A stretch of DNA of 33,424 nt from Pseudomonas synxantha (GTDB taxonomy: Bacteria > Pseudomonadota > Gammaproteobacteria > Pseudomonadales > Pseudomonadaceae), in NCBI GenBank assembly GCA_945874835.1, contig CAMCJM010000012.1:1-33424 (forward strand). Direction: 5' to 3'. A program made the translations under genes and the position numbers. Shown here in pieces: positions 23,828-33,277 of the stretch (within the stretch, counting starts at the first letter, position 1; each line of letters starts with the position of its first letter). The notes below the pieces were generated by a model. It saw only the letters and a list, made by a program, of their open reading frames with translations, was not told the origin of the DNA and did not search any database.

Positions 23828-26800
23828 ATGACCCTGTCCATCGGACTGATCGCCGTTGTGGCCCTGATTTACATGGCCCTTCTCTTCGCCATTGCGTTTT
23901 ATGGCGACCGCCGCGCCACGCCTATGCCACCGAAGGTGCGCGCTTGGGTCTACAGCCTGTCGCTGGCGGTGTATTGCACCAGTTGGACGTTCTTTGGTGC
24001 CGTCGGCCAATCGGCTGAACAACTCTGGTCGTTTCTGCCGATTTACTTGGGGCCGATCATCATTTTGCTGTTCGCACCCTGGGTGCTGCAGAAGATGGTG
24101 ATGATCAGCAAGCAGGAGAACATCACCTCAATTGCCGACTTTATTGCCGCGCGCTATGGCAAGTCGCAAACCTTGGCCGTGGTGGTGGCGCTGGTGTGCC
24201 TGGTGGGGGTGCTGCCGTATATCGCCTTGCAGCTCAAGGGCATTGTGCTGGGGGTCAACCTGCTTACGGGCAAAGGGGCCGGGGCCAGCGGCACCAGCGC
24301 ACAAGACACCGCGCTAATCGTGTCGTTGGTGCTGGCCTTGTTCACCATTCTCTTTGGCACCCGCAACCTGGACGTAACCGAGCACCACCGCGGCATGATG
24401 CTGGCCATTGCTTTCGAGTCGCTGATCAAGCTGCTGGCTTTTCTGGCCGTTGGCGTGTTTGTCACCTATGGCCTGTACAACGGCTTCTCCGACGTATTCA
24501 GTCAGGCCAAAGCCAGCCCTGAGCTGGACAGCTTTTTTGCCCAGCGCGTCAACTGGCCAGCGATGATGACCCAAACCGGTCTGGCCATGATCGCCATTAT
24601 TTGCCTGCCCCGGCAGTTCCATGTGACGGTGGTAGAGAACATCGAACCCAAAGACCTCAACCTGGCGCGCTGGGTGTTCCCGGCCTACCTGATACTGGCC
24701 GCCCTATTCGTGGTGCCCATTGCCCTCGCTGGACAAATGATGCTGCCGCCCGGCATCACACCGGACTCGTTCGTCATCAGCCTGCCACTCGCCGAAGCTC
24801 ACCCGGCTCTGGCCATGCTGGCGTTTATTGGCGGTGCGTCGGCAGCCACCGGCATGGTGATCGTGGCCTCGGTCGCCCTCTCGACGATGATTTCCAACGA
24901 CATGCTGCTGCCCTGGTTGCTGCGCCGAAAAAACACCGAACGCCCCTTTGAAGCCTTCCGTTACTGGATGCTCACCGCGCGGCGCGTGAGCATCGTGCTG
25001 ATTCTGCTGCTGGCTTACGTGTGCTATCGCCTGATTGGCTCCAACACCAGCCTGGCGACCATCGGCCAGGTATCTTTTGCCGCTATCGGCCAACTGGCAC
25101 CGGCGATGTTCGGTGCGCTGGTGTGGAAGCAAGCCAACCGTCAGGGCGTATTTGCCGGTTTGTTTTTAGGCGCGCTTATCTGATTTTACACCCTGATCAT
25201 GCCACTGGTAGCACACAGCCTGAGCTGGCCACTGGAGTCGCTGCCGGGGTTACAAACCTTGCTGCACGGGCCAATCGGCTTTGAAGTCGACCCACTGACC
25301 CGTGGCGTGGTGCTGTCGTTGGCAGGCAACTTCCTGCTGTTTGCCTGGGCCTCGTATTTTTCCCGCACACGGGTGGCTGAGCATTGGCAGGCTGGGCGCT
25401 TTATCGGTCATGACCTGGGCACCAAACCGAGCAATCGCAGCATGTTGGCGGTGCAGGTCGGGGATTTGCTAACACTGGCCAGCCGCTTTGTCGGTGAAGA
25501 CCGTGCGCGCCAGAGCTTTATGCGCTTTGCCTTTCGCCAGGGCAAAAGTTTCAACCCCAACCAGGCCGCTAACAGCGATTGGATCGCCCACACCGAACGC
25601 CTGCTGGCCGGTGTACTGGGGGCATCGTCGACTCGCGCGGTGGTCAAAGCGGCCATTGAAGGGCGCGACATGCAGGTCGAGGATGTGGTGCGCATCGTCG
25701 ATGAAGCCAGCGAGGTGTTGCAATTCAACCGCGCGCTGCTGCAAGGCGCGATTGAAAACATCACCCAGGGCATCAGCGTGGTGGACCAGTCGCTGCGCTT
25801 GGTGGCGTGGAACCACCGTTATATCGAGTTGTTCAACTACCCCGATGGCCAGGTTTATGTCGGTCGGCCCATCGCCGAGCTGATCCGTTTCAATGCTGAA
25901 CGCGGCCTGCTCGGCACAGGCGACATTGAAGAACACATCAATAAGCGCCTGTACTGGATGCGCCAAGGCACGGCGCACACCTCCGAGCGGCTGCTCCCCA
26001 ACGGCCGGGTGATCGAGCTGATCGGCAACCCCATGCCCGGCGGCGGTTTCGTCATGAGTTTTACCGACATCACCGAGTTCCGCGAAGCCGAACGGGCGCT
26101 CAAAGATGCCAATGAAGGCCTTGAACAGCGCGTCAGCGCACGCACCCACGAGCTTTCGCAACTGAACCTGGCGCTGAGCGAAGCCAAGAGTGTGGCGGAA
26201 GCCGCCAACCAGTCGAAAACCCGTTTTCTCGCTGCAGTCAGCCATGACCTGATGCAACCGCTGAATGCCGCGCGACTGTTCTCGGCCGCCCTCGCCCACC
26301 AGGATGAAGCGCTGCCCGCCGACACCCGCGAACTGGTGCGTAACCTCGACAGCTCGCTGCGCTCAGCCGAAGACCTGATCAGCGACCTGCTGGATATTTC
26401 GCGCTTGGAGAACGGACGCATTACCCCAGACCGCCATGCATTCGCGCTTAACAGCCTGTTCGACACCCTGGGCGCGGAGTTCAAGGTACTGGCCATTGAA
26501 CATGCTGTGGACTTCCGCCTGCGCGGCAGCCGCCTGCGGGTGGACAGCGACATCAAGCTACTGCGCCGTGTGCTGCAAAACTTCCTCACCAACGCCCTGC
26601 GCTATGCCAAAGGCCGGGTGTTACTGGGCGTTCGTCGCCAAGGCCGTTATTTGCGCCTGGAAGTCTGGGACCGCGGGCCGGGTATTCCCGAAGACAAACG
26701 CAAAGTGATTTTTGAGGAATTCAAACGCCTCGACAGCCACCAGACCCGTGCCGAAAAAGGCCTGGGCCTGGGCCTGGCGATTGCCGATGGCCTGTGCCTC

Positions 26801-27304
26801 GTGCTGGAACACAAACTGGAAGTGCGCTCATGGCCGGGTAAAGGCAGTGTGTTCAGCGTGACCGTGCCGCTGGCCAGCAAAGCCGAAACGCCGGTCAGCA
26901 TCACCCCACTGGAGTTCAGCGGCCAGGCATTAGCTGGCACGCAGGTGCTGTGCATCGATAACGAAGACAGCATTCTCGCCGGTATGCACAGCTTGCTGTC
27001 GCGCTGGGGCTGTCAGGTGTGGACGGCGCGCAATCGCCTGGAATGCGAACACCTGCTCAGCGAAGACGTGCGCCCGCAACTGGCGCTGGTGGACTACCAC
27101 CTCGACGACGGCGAAACCGGCACCGAACTGATGGCCTGGCTGCGTACGCGTCTGGGACAACCGCTGCCGGGTGTGGTGATCAGTGCCGACGGCCGCCCCG
27201 AGCTGATTGCTCAGGTGCATGCCGCCGGTCTCGACTACCTAAGCAAACCGGTCAAGCCCGCCGCGTTACGCGCGCTGATCAGCCGCCATTTAACCCTGCG
27301 CTGA
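23828..27304 (+). pseudogene. crbS: CrbS/MxtR-like SLC5-PAS-hybrid sensor kinase, interrupted by in-frame TGA
   Basis: The single reading frame from ATG 23828 (GGAG 6 bases upstream) to 27304 would give 1158 residues, close to CrbS/MxtR of Pseudomonas. It is broken only by TGA at 25181-25183 (codon 452), where GALI-stop-FYTLIMPL suggests a lost Trp. Domains: a Na+/solute-symporter-like region of many TM segments (1 to about 500), PAS (about 635-740), a coiled coil (GLEQRVSARTHELSQLNLAL), HisKA with phospho-acceptor H806 in AVSHDLMQP, HATPase with NFLTNALRY and GLGLGLAI, and a C-terminal receiver with D1089 in LVDYHLDDG. CrbS works with the regulator CrbR to switch on acetyl-CoA synthetase and acetate use. 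As read, only a truncated transporter-like part would be made, unless readthrough or an internal start occurs. Sequencing error is possible. Confidence 0.82.
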
Positions 27305-28237
27305 TCAGCCCAGCAGGCGCTCGCGGAACAACGCCTGATGCTCGCGGCATTGCTTGGCCGCGAGCAGGAACACGCCGTGCCCACCGCGCTCAAACTCCAG
27401 CCAGGTGAAATCGACTTCCGGGTACAGGGCTTCGACATGCACCTGGCTGTTGCCGACTTCGACAATCAACACGCCCTTCTCGGTCAGATGATCGGCCGCC
27501 TCGGCCAACATGCGCCGCACCAGATCCAGGCCATCGTCGCCACAGGCCAGGCCCAACTCCGGCTCGTGCTGATACTCGGCTGGCATATCAGCGAAGTCTT
27601 CAGCGTCAACATAGGGCGGGTTAGACACGATCAGGTCAAAACGCTGGCCCGGCAAACCGGCAAAACCATCGCCCTGCACGGTGTACACGCGCTCATCCAG
27701 GCCGTGCCGCTCGATGTTCTGGTTGGCCACTTCCAGCGCCTCATACGACAGGTCACCGAGCACCACTTCAGCCTCTAAAAACTCATAGGCGCATGCGATG
27801 CCAATGCAACCGGAGCCGCTGCCCAAATCCAGAATCCGCGCAGGTTCCATGGGCAACCAAGGAGCAAAACGCTGCTCGATCAGCTCAGCAATCGGCGAAC
27901 GGGGAATCAGCACGCGCTCATCGACGATAAACGGCAAGCCACAAAACCAGGCCTCGCCGAGCAGATAAGCGGTGGGCACGCGCTCGTCGATACGTCGTTT
28001 GAGCAGGTCATGCAGGTGCGCATGCTCGGCATCATCCAGGCGGCAGTCGAGGTAGCTATCGGCAATTTCATGGGGCAGATGCAACGCACCCAGCACCAAT
28101 TGACGAGCTTCATCCCAGGCATTGTCGGTGCCGTGGCCGAAGAACAACTCTTCGCCATTGAGGCGGCTGACCGCCCAGCGAATATAGTCACGCACCGTGC
28201 GCAGGCGGGTTGGGAATGCAGGTGTAGCGTCTGTCAC
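27305..28237 (-). CDS. prmB: Ribosomal protein uL3 N5-glutamine methyltransferase
   Basis: This is a 310-residue protein from a GTG start (complement of 28235-28237) with GGAG 8 bases upstream. A longer ATG frame adds residues without family pattern. The N-terminal helical domain ([18 protein letters not shown], ending with [13 protein letters not shown]) is typical of PrmB. The SAM-binding motif is [14 protein letters not shown] and the catalytic glutamine-binding motif is SNPPYVD. It methylates a glutamine of ribosomal protein L3. Its stop abuts the convergent crbS-like stop, with no spacer (27304/27305). Confidence 0.93.
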   Translation of the reverse strand: MTDATPAFPTRLRTVRDYIRWAVSRLNGEELFFGHGTDNAWDEARQLVLGALHLPHEIADSYLDCRLDDAEHAHLHDLLKRRIDERVPTAYLLGEAWFCGLPFIVDERVLIPRSPIAELIEQRFAPWLPMEPARILDLGSGSGCIGIACAYEFLEAEVVLGDLSYEALEVANQNIERHGLDERVYTVQGDGFAGLPGQRFDLIVSNPPYVDAEDFADMPAEYQHEPELGLACGDDGLDLVRRMLAEAADHLTEKGVLIVEVGNSQVHVEALYPEVDFTWLEFERGGHGVFLLAAKQCREHQALFRERLLG

Positions 28238-28314
28238 GGCAGATCTCCGCAGGAAAAAGTCCCGCATTCTAGCCGATTCAGCCACGCACAGAACCGCTGC
28301 ACTGTGCCGCTGAA

Positions 28315-28443
28315 CTAGGGCGGGTTGGAGCGCGATGAGGACGATTTATCGCGCGGACCATAGAGTTCGCGCAGCACGGCGATGGACACCGCGACAGCGA
28401 ATAACAGCCAGAAGTGTTCAGAAAACAGCGTGATCAGGCTCAT
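28315..28443 (-). CDS. 42-residue single-pass membrane protein
   Basis: A short frame of 42 residues: [20 protein letters not shown], then [13 protein letters not shown] and a Ser/Pro-rich tail. It has a single hydrophobic helix (about 3-24) followed by a conserved-looking REL(Y/W)GPR motif. An excellent ribosome site, AAAGGAG (complement of 28452-28458), lies 8 bases before the ATG. It sits in the 363-base gap between prmB and the divergent isochorismatase-like gene, on the prmB strand, with its stop 77 bases from the prmB start. I believe it is a real small gene, possibly co-transcribed with prmB. The function is unknown. Confidence 0.65.
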   Translation of the reverse strand: MSLITLFSEHFWLLFAVAVSIAVLRELYGPRDKSSSSRSNPP

Positions 28444-28600
28444 GGCGCAACTCCTTTTGCGATGCGGTGCCAATCCTCGGCGAGGGTTTGATGATGATCA
28501 AAGCACGGGGATGAGTGCAATAGGCTTATCGCAACGGTTCACAGACCGGCAGCAGAGGCGGACAATAGCCCATTGCCCAGCCAAGCCCGGAGACCCTGCC

Positions 28601-29197
28601 ATGACCCTGCCCAGCACGCTGTTCAACCTCACCGGGCGCGGTCATGCACCGGCCAGCCTGCGTAACGCCACCCTGCTGATCATCGACGCGCAAGAGGAAT
28701 ACCGCAGCGGTATTTTGCAGTTACCCGGCTTAACGGCGGCTTTGGCGCAAATCAGTGAACTACTGGCCAAGGCGCGTGAGCTGGGCACACCGATCGTGCA
28801 CATCAAACATCTGGGCATTGCCGATGGTTTGCTCGATCCGCGCGGCCCACGCGGTTTTCACCTGCCTGAAGCGGCCCCCATGTCGGGCGAATCCGTGGTG
28901 GAAAAACGCCTGCCCAACGCCTTTAGCGGCACCGAACTGCATGAGCGGTTACAGGCATTGGGGCATCTGGATCTGATTGTTTGCGGCTTTATGACCCACT
29001 CCAGCGTCAGCAGCACTGTGCGCGCCTGCAAAGACTATGGTTACCGCTGCACCGTCGTCGAAGCGGCCTGCGCCACGCGTGATCTGCCCACTCTGGATGG
29101 CCAGGTGATCAGCGCCAACGATGTACACCGCGCCGAAATCATCGCCCTGGCCGACAACTTTGCTGCCGTGGTGCGCAGCGCCAGCGAGCTGCGCTGA
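28601..29197 (+). CDS. Isochorismatase-like hydrolase with Ser at the nucleophile position
   Basis: The protein has 198 residues from ATG 28601, with GGAG 9 bases upstream. The fold of cysteine hydrolases is clear: LLIIDAQEEY (D29), VVEKRLPNAF (K102), then CGFMTHSSVSSTVRACKDYGY. In most members the middle of this last block is TxxCV, with Cys as nucleophile; here the position is S135. D29 and K102 are kept. Nicotinamidase/N-carbamoyl hydrolase-type chemistry is thus doubtful. An isochorismatase-like (non-cysteine) reaction or a changed function is possible. It lies at the start of a plus-strand series with the two-TM, Smr and folE genes. Confidence 0.85.
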   Translation: MTLPSTLFNLTGRGHAPASLRNATLLIIDAQEEYRSGILQLPGLTAALAQISELLAKARELGTPIVHIKHLGIADGLLDPRGPRGFHLPEAAPMSGESVVEKRLPNAFSGTELHERLQALGHLDLIVCGFMTHSSVSSTVRACKDYGYRCTVVEAACATRDLPTLDGQVISANDVHRAEIIALADNFAAVVRSASELR

Positions 29198-29307
29198 AAC
29201 GGCGCTGGAGCACATTCAAACGCTGACCCGCGCGTCAATGTTGAACCCACGCGGCCCTGGCCGGTCATAGGCCGACAGCCACTCTAAAACGGCAAAAGGA
29301 AACCGGC

Positions 29308-29628
29308 ATGAAACGCTCCGATGGGTTTGACGCGCGCCGCCTGCGCTCTGGCGGTGTTTGCAGTTGGAGCACCCGCATGGCGCTCACCTGCGCCGCTCTG
29401 CTTGTGCTGTGCGGTGCGGCCCTGAGTGCGGCCGGTGTAGCGGCACTGCTCGGCACGCATGCCATGCTCGGGCCGCTGAACGACTCGCCAGTGGCCGCCG
29501 GTTTGTTTGCCATTATCGGCCTGGCGCTGTTGAGCGTCGGCGTGATGTTCTGGCGCACGTGCCGCCGCCGATCGCGCCCCGGCAATGACCTTAATATGGC
29601 ACCTCACTTGTTGAAAAAACGCCGTTAG
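29308..29628 (+). CDS. Small two-TM membrane protein of unknown function
   Basis: This is a 106-residue protein with a good ribosome site (AAAAGGA, 29295-29301). A basic N-terminus is followed by TM1 at about 24-47 (MALTCAALLVLCGAALSAAG), a short loop, TM2 at about 62-82 (VAAGLFAIIGLALLSVGVMF) and a very basic C-terminus ending LLKKRR. The positive charges predict both ends in the cytoplasm. I recognise no family; it lies 57 bases upstream of the Smr gene and is probably expressed with it. Confidence 0.7.
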   Translation: MKRSDGFDARRLRSGGVCSWSTRMALTCAALLVLCGAALSAAGVAALLGTHAMLGPLNDSPVAAGLFAIIGLALLSVGVMFWRTCRRRSRPGNDLNMAPHLLKKRR

Positions 29629-29685
29629 CCTTTGATGCCGCCGCCCCGCTGAAGCCTTACACTAGCCGCCTTCGTGGAGGTTCAG

Positions 29686-30243
29686 ATGCAAGACGATGAT
29701 TTATCACTGTTCAAGGCCGAATTGCGCGGCGTAAAACCGATCAAGCATGACCGCGCCGACACCGGCAAAGCAAAACCCAACCGCGCTCAACTGGCCACCT
29801 TGCGCCAAGCGGCCACAGCACGCGTGGATTCAATCAAGGTCGACGGTCTGTCCGATCAGTTCGTCATCGACGTCGGCGCAGAAGACCCGCTGTACTGGGC
29901 CGCCAACGGCGTGCAAGAAGGCCAGATGCGCAAGCTCAAGCTGGGTCAGATCAGCTTTGAAGGCAGCCTCGATCTGCATGGCATGAGTGTGGAAAAAGCC
30001 CGCGACACCCTCTGGGAGTTCATCGCTGAGGCCAACAAGCTGGAAGTGCGCTGCGTTCGCATCACCCATGGCAAGGCAGTGCGCATGGACGGCCGCAAGC
30101 CGATGATCAAAAGCCACGTCAACACCTGGCTGCGCCAGCATCCACAAGTGCTGGGCTTTACCTCCTGCCTGGCCAAACACGGCGGCACGGGCGCGGTGTA
30201 TGTGATGCTCAAACGCACCATGATGGATGGCCGCGACGAGTAA
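29686..30243 (+). CDS. Smr domain protein (SmrA/YdaL-like endonuclease)
   Basis: This is a 185-residue protein. The start at ATG 29686 follows TGGAGG (29675-29680) with 5 bases between. The N-terminus ([20 protein letters not shown]) is the conserved extension of the proteobacterial Smr family. The Smr domain begins at about residue 99 with [19 protein letters not shown], then VRITHGKAV and the end [16 protein letters not shown]. Family members such as E. coli YdaL nick DNA. The gene lies 86 bases upstream of folE on the same strand. Confidence 0.88.
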   Translation: MQDDDLSLFKAELRGVKPIKHDRADTGKAKPNRAQLATLRQAATARVDSIKVDGLSDQFVIDVGAEDPLYWAANGVQEGQMRKLKLGQISFEGSLDLHGMSVEKARDTLWEFIAEANKLEVRCVRITHGKAVRMDGRKPMIKSHVNTWLRQHPQVLGFTSCLAKHGGTGAVYVMLKRTMMDGRDE

Positions 30244-30329
30244 ACCCGCCAGGCTGGCTGCCAGCAGACTTGCCAGCCCAACCCCTGCGCCCTACCCTGC
30301 GCGCTTTGCAAAGACCAACGAGAATGTCC

Positions 30330-30878
30330 ATGTCTCTGGAACACAACTACACGGCGATCCTTGGCCAACTCGGCGAAGACGTCTCCCGCGAAGGCCTGCT
30401 CGACACCCCCAAGCGCGCCGCCAAAGCCATGCAGTACCTGTGCAAGGGCTACCAACAAACGCTGGAAGAAGTCACCAACGGCGCGCTGTTCAGCTCCGAT
30501 AACAGCGAAATGGTGCTGGTGAAGAACATCGAGTTGTATTCGCTGTGCGAGCACCACTTGCTGCCCTTTATCGGCAAGGCCCACGTGGCCTATATCCCCA
30601 ACGGCAAGGTACTCGGCCTGTCGAAGGTTGCACGCATCGTCGATATGTATGCACGCCGCCTACAGATTCAGGAAAGCCTCAGCCGGCAGATTGCCGAAGC
30701 TGTCCAGCAGGTCACTGGTGCTCTCGGCGTGGCCGTGGTCGTTGAGGCGCAGCACATGTGCATGATGATGCGCGGTGTAGAGAAGCAAAACTCCTCCATG
30801 GTCACCTCGGTGATGCTCGGCGAGTTCCGTGAAAACGCCGCCACGCGCAGCGAGTTCCTCAGTTTGGTCAACAACTGA
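30330..30878 (+). CDS. folE: GTP cyclohydrolase I
   Basis: This is a 182-residue protein of FolE type I. Zinc ligands are visible as C73 and H76 in CEHHLLPF and C144 in [18 protein letters not shown] and STDAR-like [18 protein letters not shown] fit as well. It converts GTP to dihydroneopterin triphosphate, the first step of folate synthesis. The start at 30330 ([10 protein letters not shown]) has ACGAG 7 bases upstream; ATG 30324, six bases earlier, is possible. A strong terminator follows at 30896-30921. Confidence 0.93.
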   Translation: MSLEHNYTAILGQLGEDVSREGLLDTPKRAAKAMQYLCKGYQQTLEEVTNGALFSSDNSEMVLVKNIELYSLCEHHLLPFIGKAHVAYIPNGKVLGLSKVARIVDMYARRLQIQESLSRQIAEAVQQVTGALGVAVVVEAQHMCMMMRGVEKQNSSMVTSVMLGEFRENAATRSEFLSLVNN

Positions 30879-30895
30879 TCAACTGCGCAGCAAAC

Positions 30896-30921
30896 AAAAC
30901 CGGCCCCGTGCCGGTTTTTTT
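30896..30921 (+). terminator. Intrinsic terminator of folE
   Basis: The stem ACCGGC / GCCGGT is extended by A/T pairs, with loop CCCGT, and is followed by a T7 tract. It begins 18 bases after the folE stop. Confidence 0.92.
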
Positions 30922-31259
30922 CGGCCCGCCGATCGGCCACGCAGATGGCGAAATCCCGCCAAACGCCTGATCAAACCCGCCCAATATGGCGAGATCACGC
31001 CATTGCAATCCATATCTACAAGCCGGATAGACGCATAAAGGCCCATTAGCTGTGGCCTGACGCTGACGGGCATGCATCTTGCGATATCACCGGCAGACAA
31101 CCGCTGCGACCACCCGTTGTGCGGTTGCCGCGTGCACACAATGCCTTCAAGCCTGCCACATGCCTGTCGTTCGTCGATGGGCAGGCGGGCTATTGCCGCA
31201 CCGCTACAGGTGCTGGCCGAAGGGCGTCATTCCGAGTTAACGATGAGATGGTTGGTTTA
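30922..31259. other. Long leader/intergenic region before mqo
   Basis: No convincing gene. A hairpin ATGGCG-AGATCA-CGCCAT lies at 30986-31003, with a similar imperfect one (TGGCGAAATCCCGCCA) at 30946-30961. The mqo promoter must be here, but no clear -35/-10 pair was found. Confidence 0.4.
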
Positions 31260-32855
31260 ATGAAAAAACTCCTGTTGGCCGCGCTGTGCCTGAGCGTGAT
31301 GGGTTGTGCCAAACAACCCGAGCCGGAAAAAACCGTGGATGTATTGCTGATCGGCGGCGGCATCATGAGCGCCACCCTAGGCACCTACCTCAACGAACTG
31401 GAGCCTGGCTGGAGCATCGACATTTACGAGCGCCTGGACCAGGTCGCCGATGAAAGCTCCAATGCCTGGAACAACGCGGGCACCGGCCACGCGGCGTTCT
31501 GCGAACTGAACTACACACCGCAACTGGCCGATGGCAGCATCGACATCAGCAAAGCCGTAGCGATCAACGAAGCCTTCGAGATTTCCAAGCAGTTTTGGGC
31601 CTACCAGGTTGACCGCCGTGTGCTGATCAACCCGCCAAGCTTTATCAACAACGTGCCGCACATGAGCTTTGTCTGGGGCGACGACAACGTCGACTTCCTC
31701 AAGAAGCGTCATGCGGCGCTGCAAACCAGCCCCCTGTTCCGTGGCATGGAATACTCCGAAGACCCGCAGCAGATCGAGCAATGGGTGCCGCTGGTGATGC
31801 AAGGCCGCGCGCCGGGCGAAACGCTTGCCGCCACCCGTGTATCAATCGGCACTGACGTGAACTTCGGCGAAATCACCCGTCAACTGTTCGGCTCGCTCAG
31901 CGAGCAGGCCAACGTCAGCCTCAACCTGCAACATGAAGTGCGCGGCATCACGCGCAATGCTGACAACACCTGGAACGTGCAAGTGGCCGACCTGGCCAAT
32001 GGCGGCGCAGAAAAAAGCATCAACGCCAAGTTCGTGTTTATCGGTGCTGGCGGCGCGGCGCTGAAGCTGCTGCAAATGTCCGACATCCCCGAGGCTGAAG
32101 GCTATGCCGGCTTCCCGGTGGGCGGCTCGTTCCTCGCAACCAGCAACCCAGAAATCGTCGCCCAGCACCAGGCCAAGGTCTACGGCAAAGCCTCGGTTGG
32201 CTCGCCACCGATGTCCGTGCCACATCTGGACACCCGCGTGATCGACGGACGCAAGGTGCTGCTGTTCGGCCCCTTCGCCACGTTCTCGACCAAGTTCCTG
32301 AAAAACGGCTCGTTGCTCGACACCTTCAGCGCCCTGACCACCGACAACATCCTGCCGATGACCCACGCGGGCATCGACAACTTCTCGCTCAGCACCTACC
32401 TGATGGGCCAGTTGATGCTCAGCCAGGAAGACCGCATGGCGTCGCTGCGCGAGTACTTCCCCAATGCGCAGTCGAAAGATTGGGAGCTGATCCAGGCCGG
32501 CCAGCGCGTGCAGATCATCAAAAAAGACGCCGAACACGGCGGCATTCTGCAATTTGGCACCGAAGTCGTCAGCGCCGCCGATGGCAGCATCGCCGCGCTG
32601 CTGGGTGCTTCACCCGGTGCATCCACCGCCGCGCCGATCATGCTCTCGGTGCTGGAAAAGACCTTCAAGGACGAGATGCAGAGCCCGGAGTGGCAAACCA
32701 AGCTGAAAGAAATCATCCCGTCCTACGGCCAAAAGCTGAACGACGACCTGGCGCTGACCAACCAAACCCGCGCCTGGAGTAGCGAACGCCTGCAACTGGA
32801 GTTCGTTGAAGTGCCACCGCTGACCCTCACCCCAGCGGTCAGCCTGGCGCAGTAA
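31260..32855 (+). CDS. mqo: Malate:quinone oxidoreductase with lipoprotein-type leader
   Basis: This is a 531-residue protein. After a leader ([16 protein letters not shown]) come the FAD motif [46 protein letters not shown] and many other Mqo blocks ([51 protein letters not shown]). It oxidises malate to oxaloacetate and passes electrons to quinone at the membrane, replacing or supplementing the TCA-cycle malate dehydrogenase. The leader ends VMGC, a plausible lipobox, and is about 30 residues longer than Mqo forms starting at the FAD motif. It could be lipid-anchored and periplasmic, which is unusual for a peripheral Mqo. An ATG 12 bases earlier (31248) is also possible. Confidence 0.92.
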   Translation: MKKLLLAALCLSVMGCAKQPEPEKTVDVLLIGGGIMSATLGTYLNELEPGWSIDIYERLDQVADESSNAWNNAGTGHAAFCELNYTPQLADGSIDISKAVAINEAFEISKQFWAYQVDRRVLINPPSFINNVPHMSFVWGDDNVDFLKKRHAALQTSPLFRGMEYSEDPQQIEQWVPLVMQGRAPGETLAATRVSIGTDVNFGEITRQLFGSLSEQANVSLNLQHEVRGITRNADNTWNVQVADLANGGAEKSINAKFVFIGAGGAALKLLQMSDIPEAEGYAGFPVGGSFLATSNPEIVAQHQAKVYGKASVGSPPMSVPHLDTRVIDGRKVLLFGPFATFSTKFLKNGSLLDTFSALTTDNILPMTHAGIDNFSLSTYLMGQLMLSQEDRMASLREYFPNAQSKDWELIQAGQRVQIIKKDAEHGGILQFGTEVVSAADGSIAALLGASPGASTAAPIMLSVLEKTFKDEMQSPEWQTKLKEIIPSYGQKLNDDLALTNQTRAWSSERLQLEFVEVPPLTLTPAVSLAQ

Positions 32856-32943
32856 ACCACTGCGCCAGTCAGGCAATACAAATTGCCATGGCACCTTTTA
32901 TCGTCACCCTGAGGTGACAAACCCTGCGAGCATTACGGGCACG

Positions 32944-32979
32944 CAATAAAGAACCGGCCACAAGCCGGTTTTTTATTGT
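32944..32979 (+). terminator. Intrinsic terminator of mqo
   Basis: The stem AACCGGC / GCCGGTT (32952-32970) with loop CACAA is followed by T6. Outer CAATAAA/TTTATTG pairing makes it usable on both strands. A smaller perfect hairpin, GTCACC-CTGA-GGTGAC, precedes it at 32903-32918. Confidence 0.9.
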
Positions 32980-33127
32980 CTGAAATAATCCTACCAAGCC
33001 CGAAAGCCAACGCGATGTCCGAACGAGTCGGCCTGCTGCCCACAGCAATAACGCTCCGGGCAAACCACAGGTTTGCCCTCCCCCACAGATTTGCTCGCAA
33101 ACGCTTTCACGCAAACGTAATGCCCCA

Positions 33128-33277
33128 TCACTCCGCCAGCTTGAGCAGATCAAATACCACCCGCGCAAACTTACTGGCCTTACCTGGATCAGATAGCAGC
33201 TGCATCATCTGGTTTTGGTGGGCATCGCCACTGTCCATGATCGCGTCATCGACCGCGTTGGCGAAGTTACCCAGCAG
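33128..33277 (-). pseudogene. C-terminal remnant, possibly type I restriction subunit HsdR, cut by IS21 element
   Basis: On the minus strand a frame of about 48 residues ends at the stop 33128-33130: LGNFANAVDDAIMDSGDAHQ, then NQMMQLLSDPGKASKFARVV and FDLLKLAE. An acidic AVxDAIMDSxDAH block followed by a short helical tail resembles the extreme C-terminus of type I restriction endonuclease subunits. The frame is interrupted at 33278, exactly where the IS21-type terminal sequence starts. The residual length is too short for certainty. Its coding character is clear from the helical, well-balanced sequence; its identity is not. From 32980 to 33127 nothing is seen. Confidence 0.4.

Noticed and set aside
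25199-27304. A separate kinase gene starting just after the TGA at 25181
   Set aside because: There is no ribosome site, and the first residues continue the transmembrane domain in the same frame, so it is the second half of one gene.
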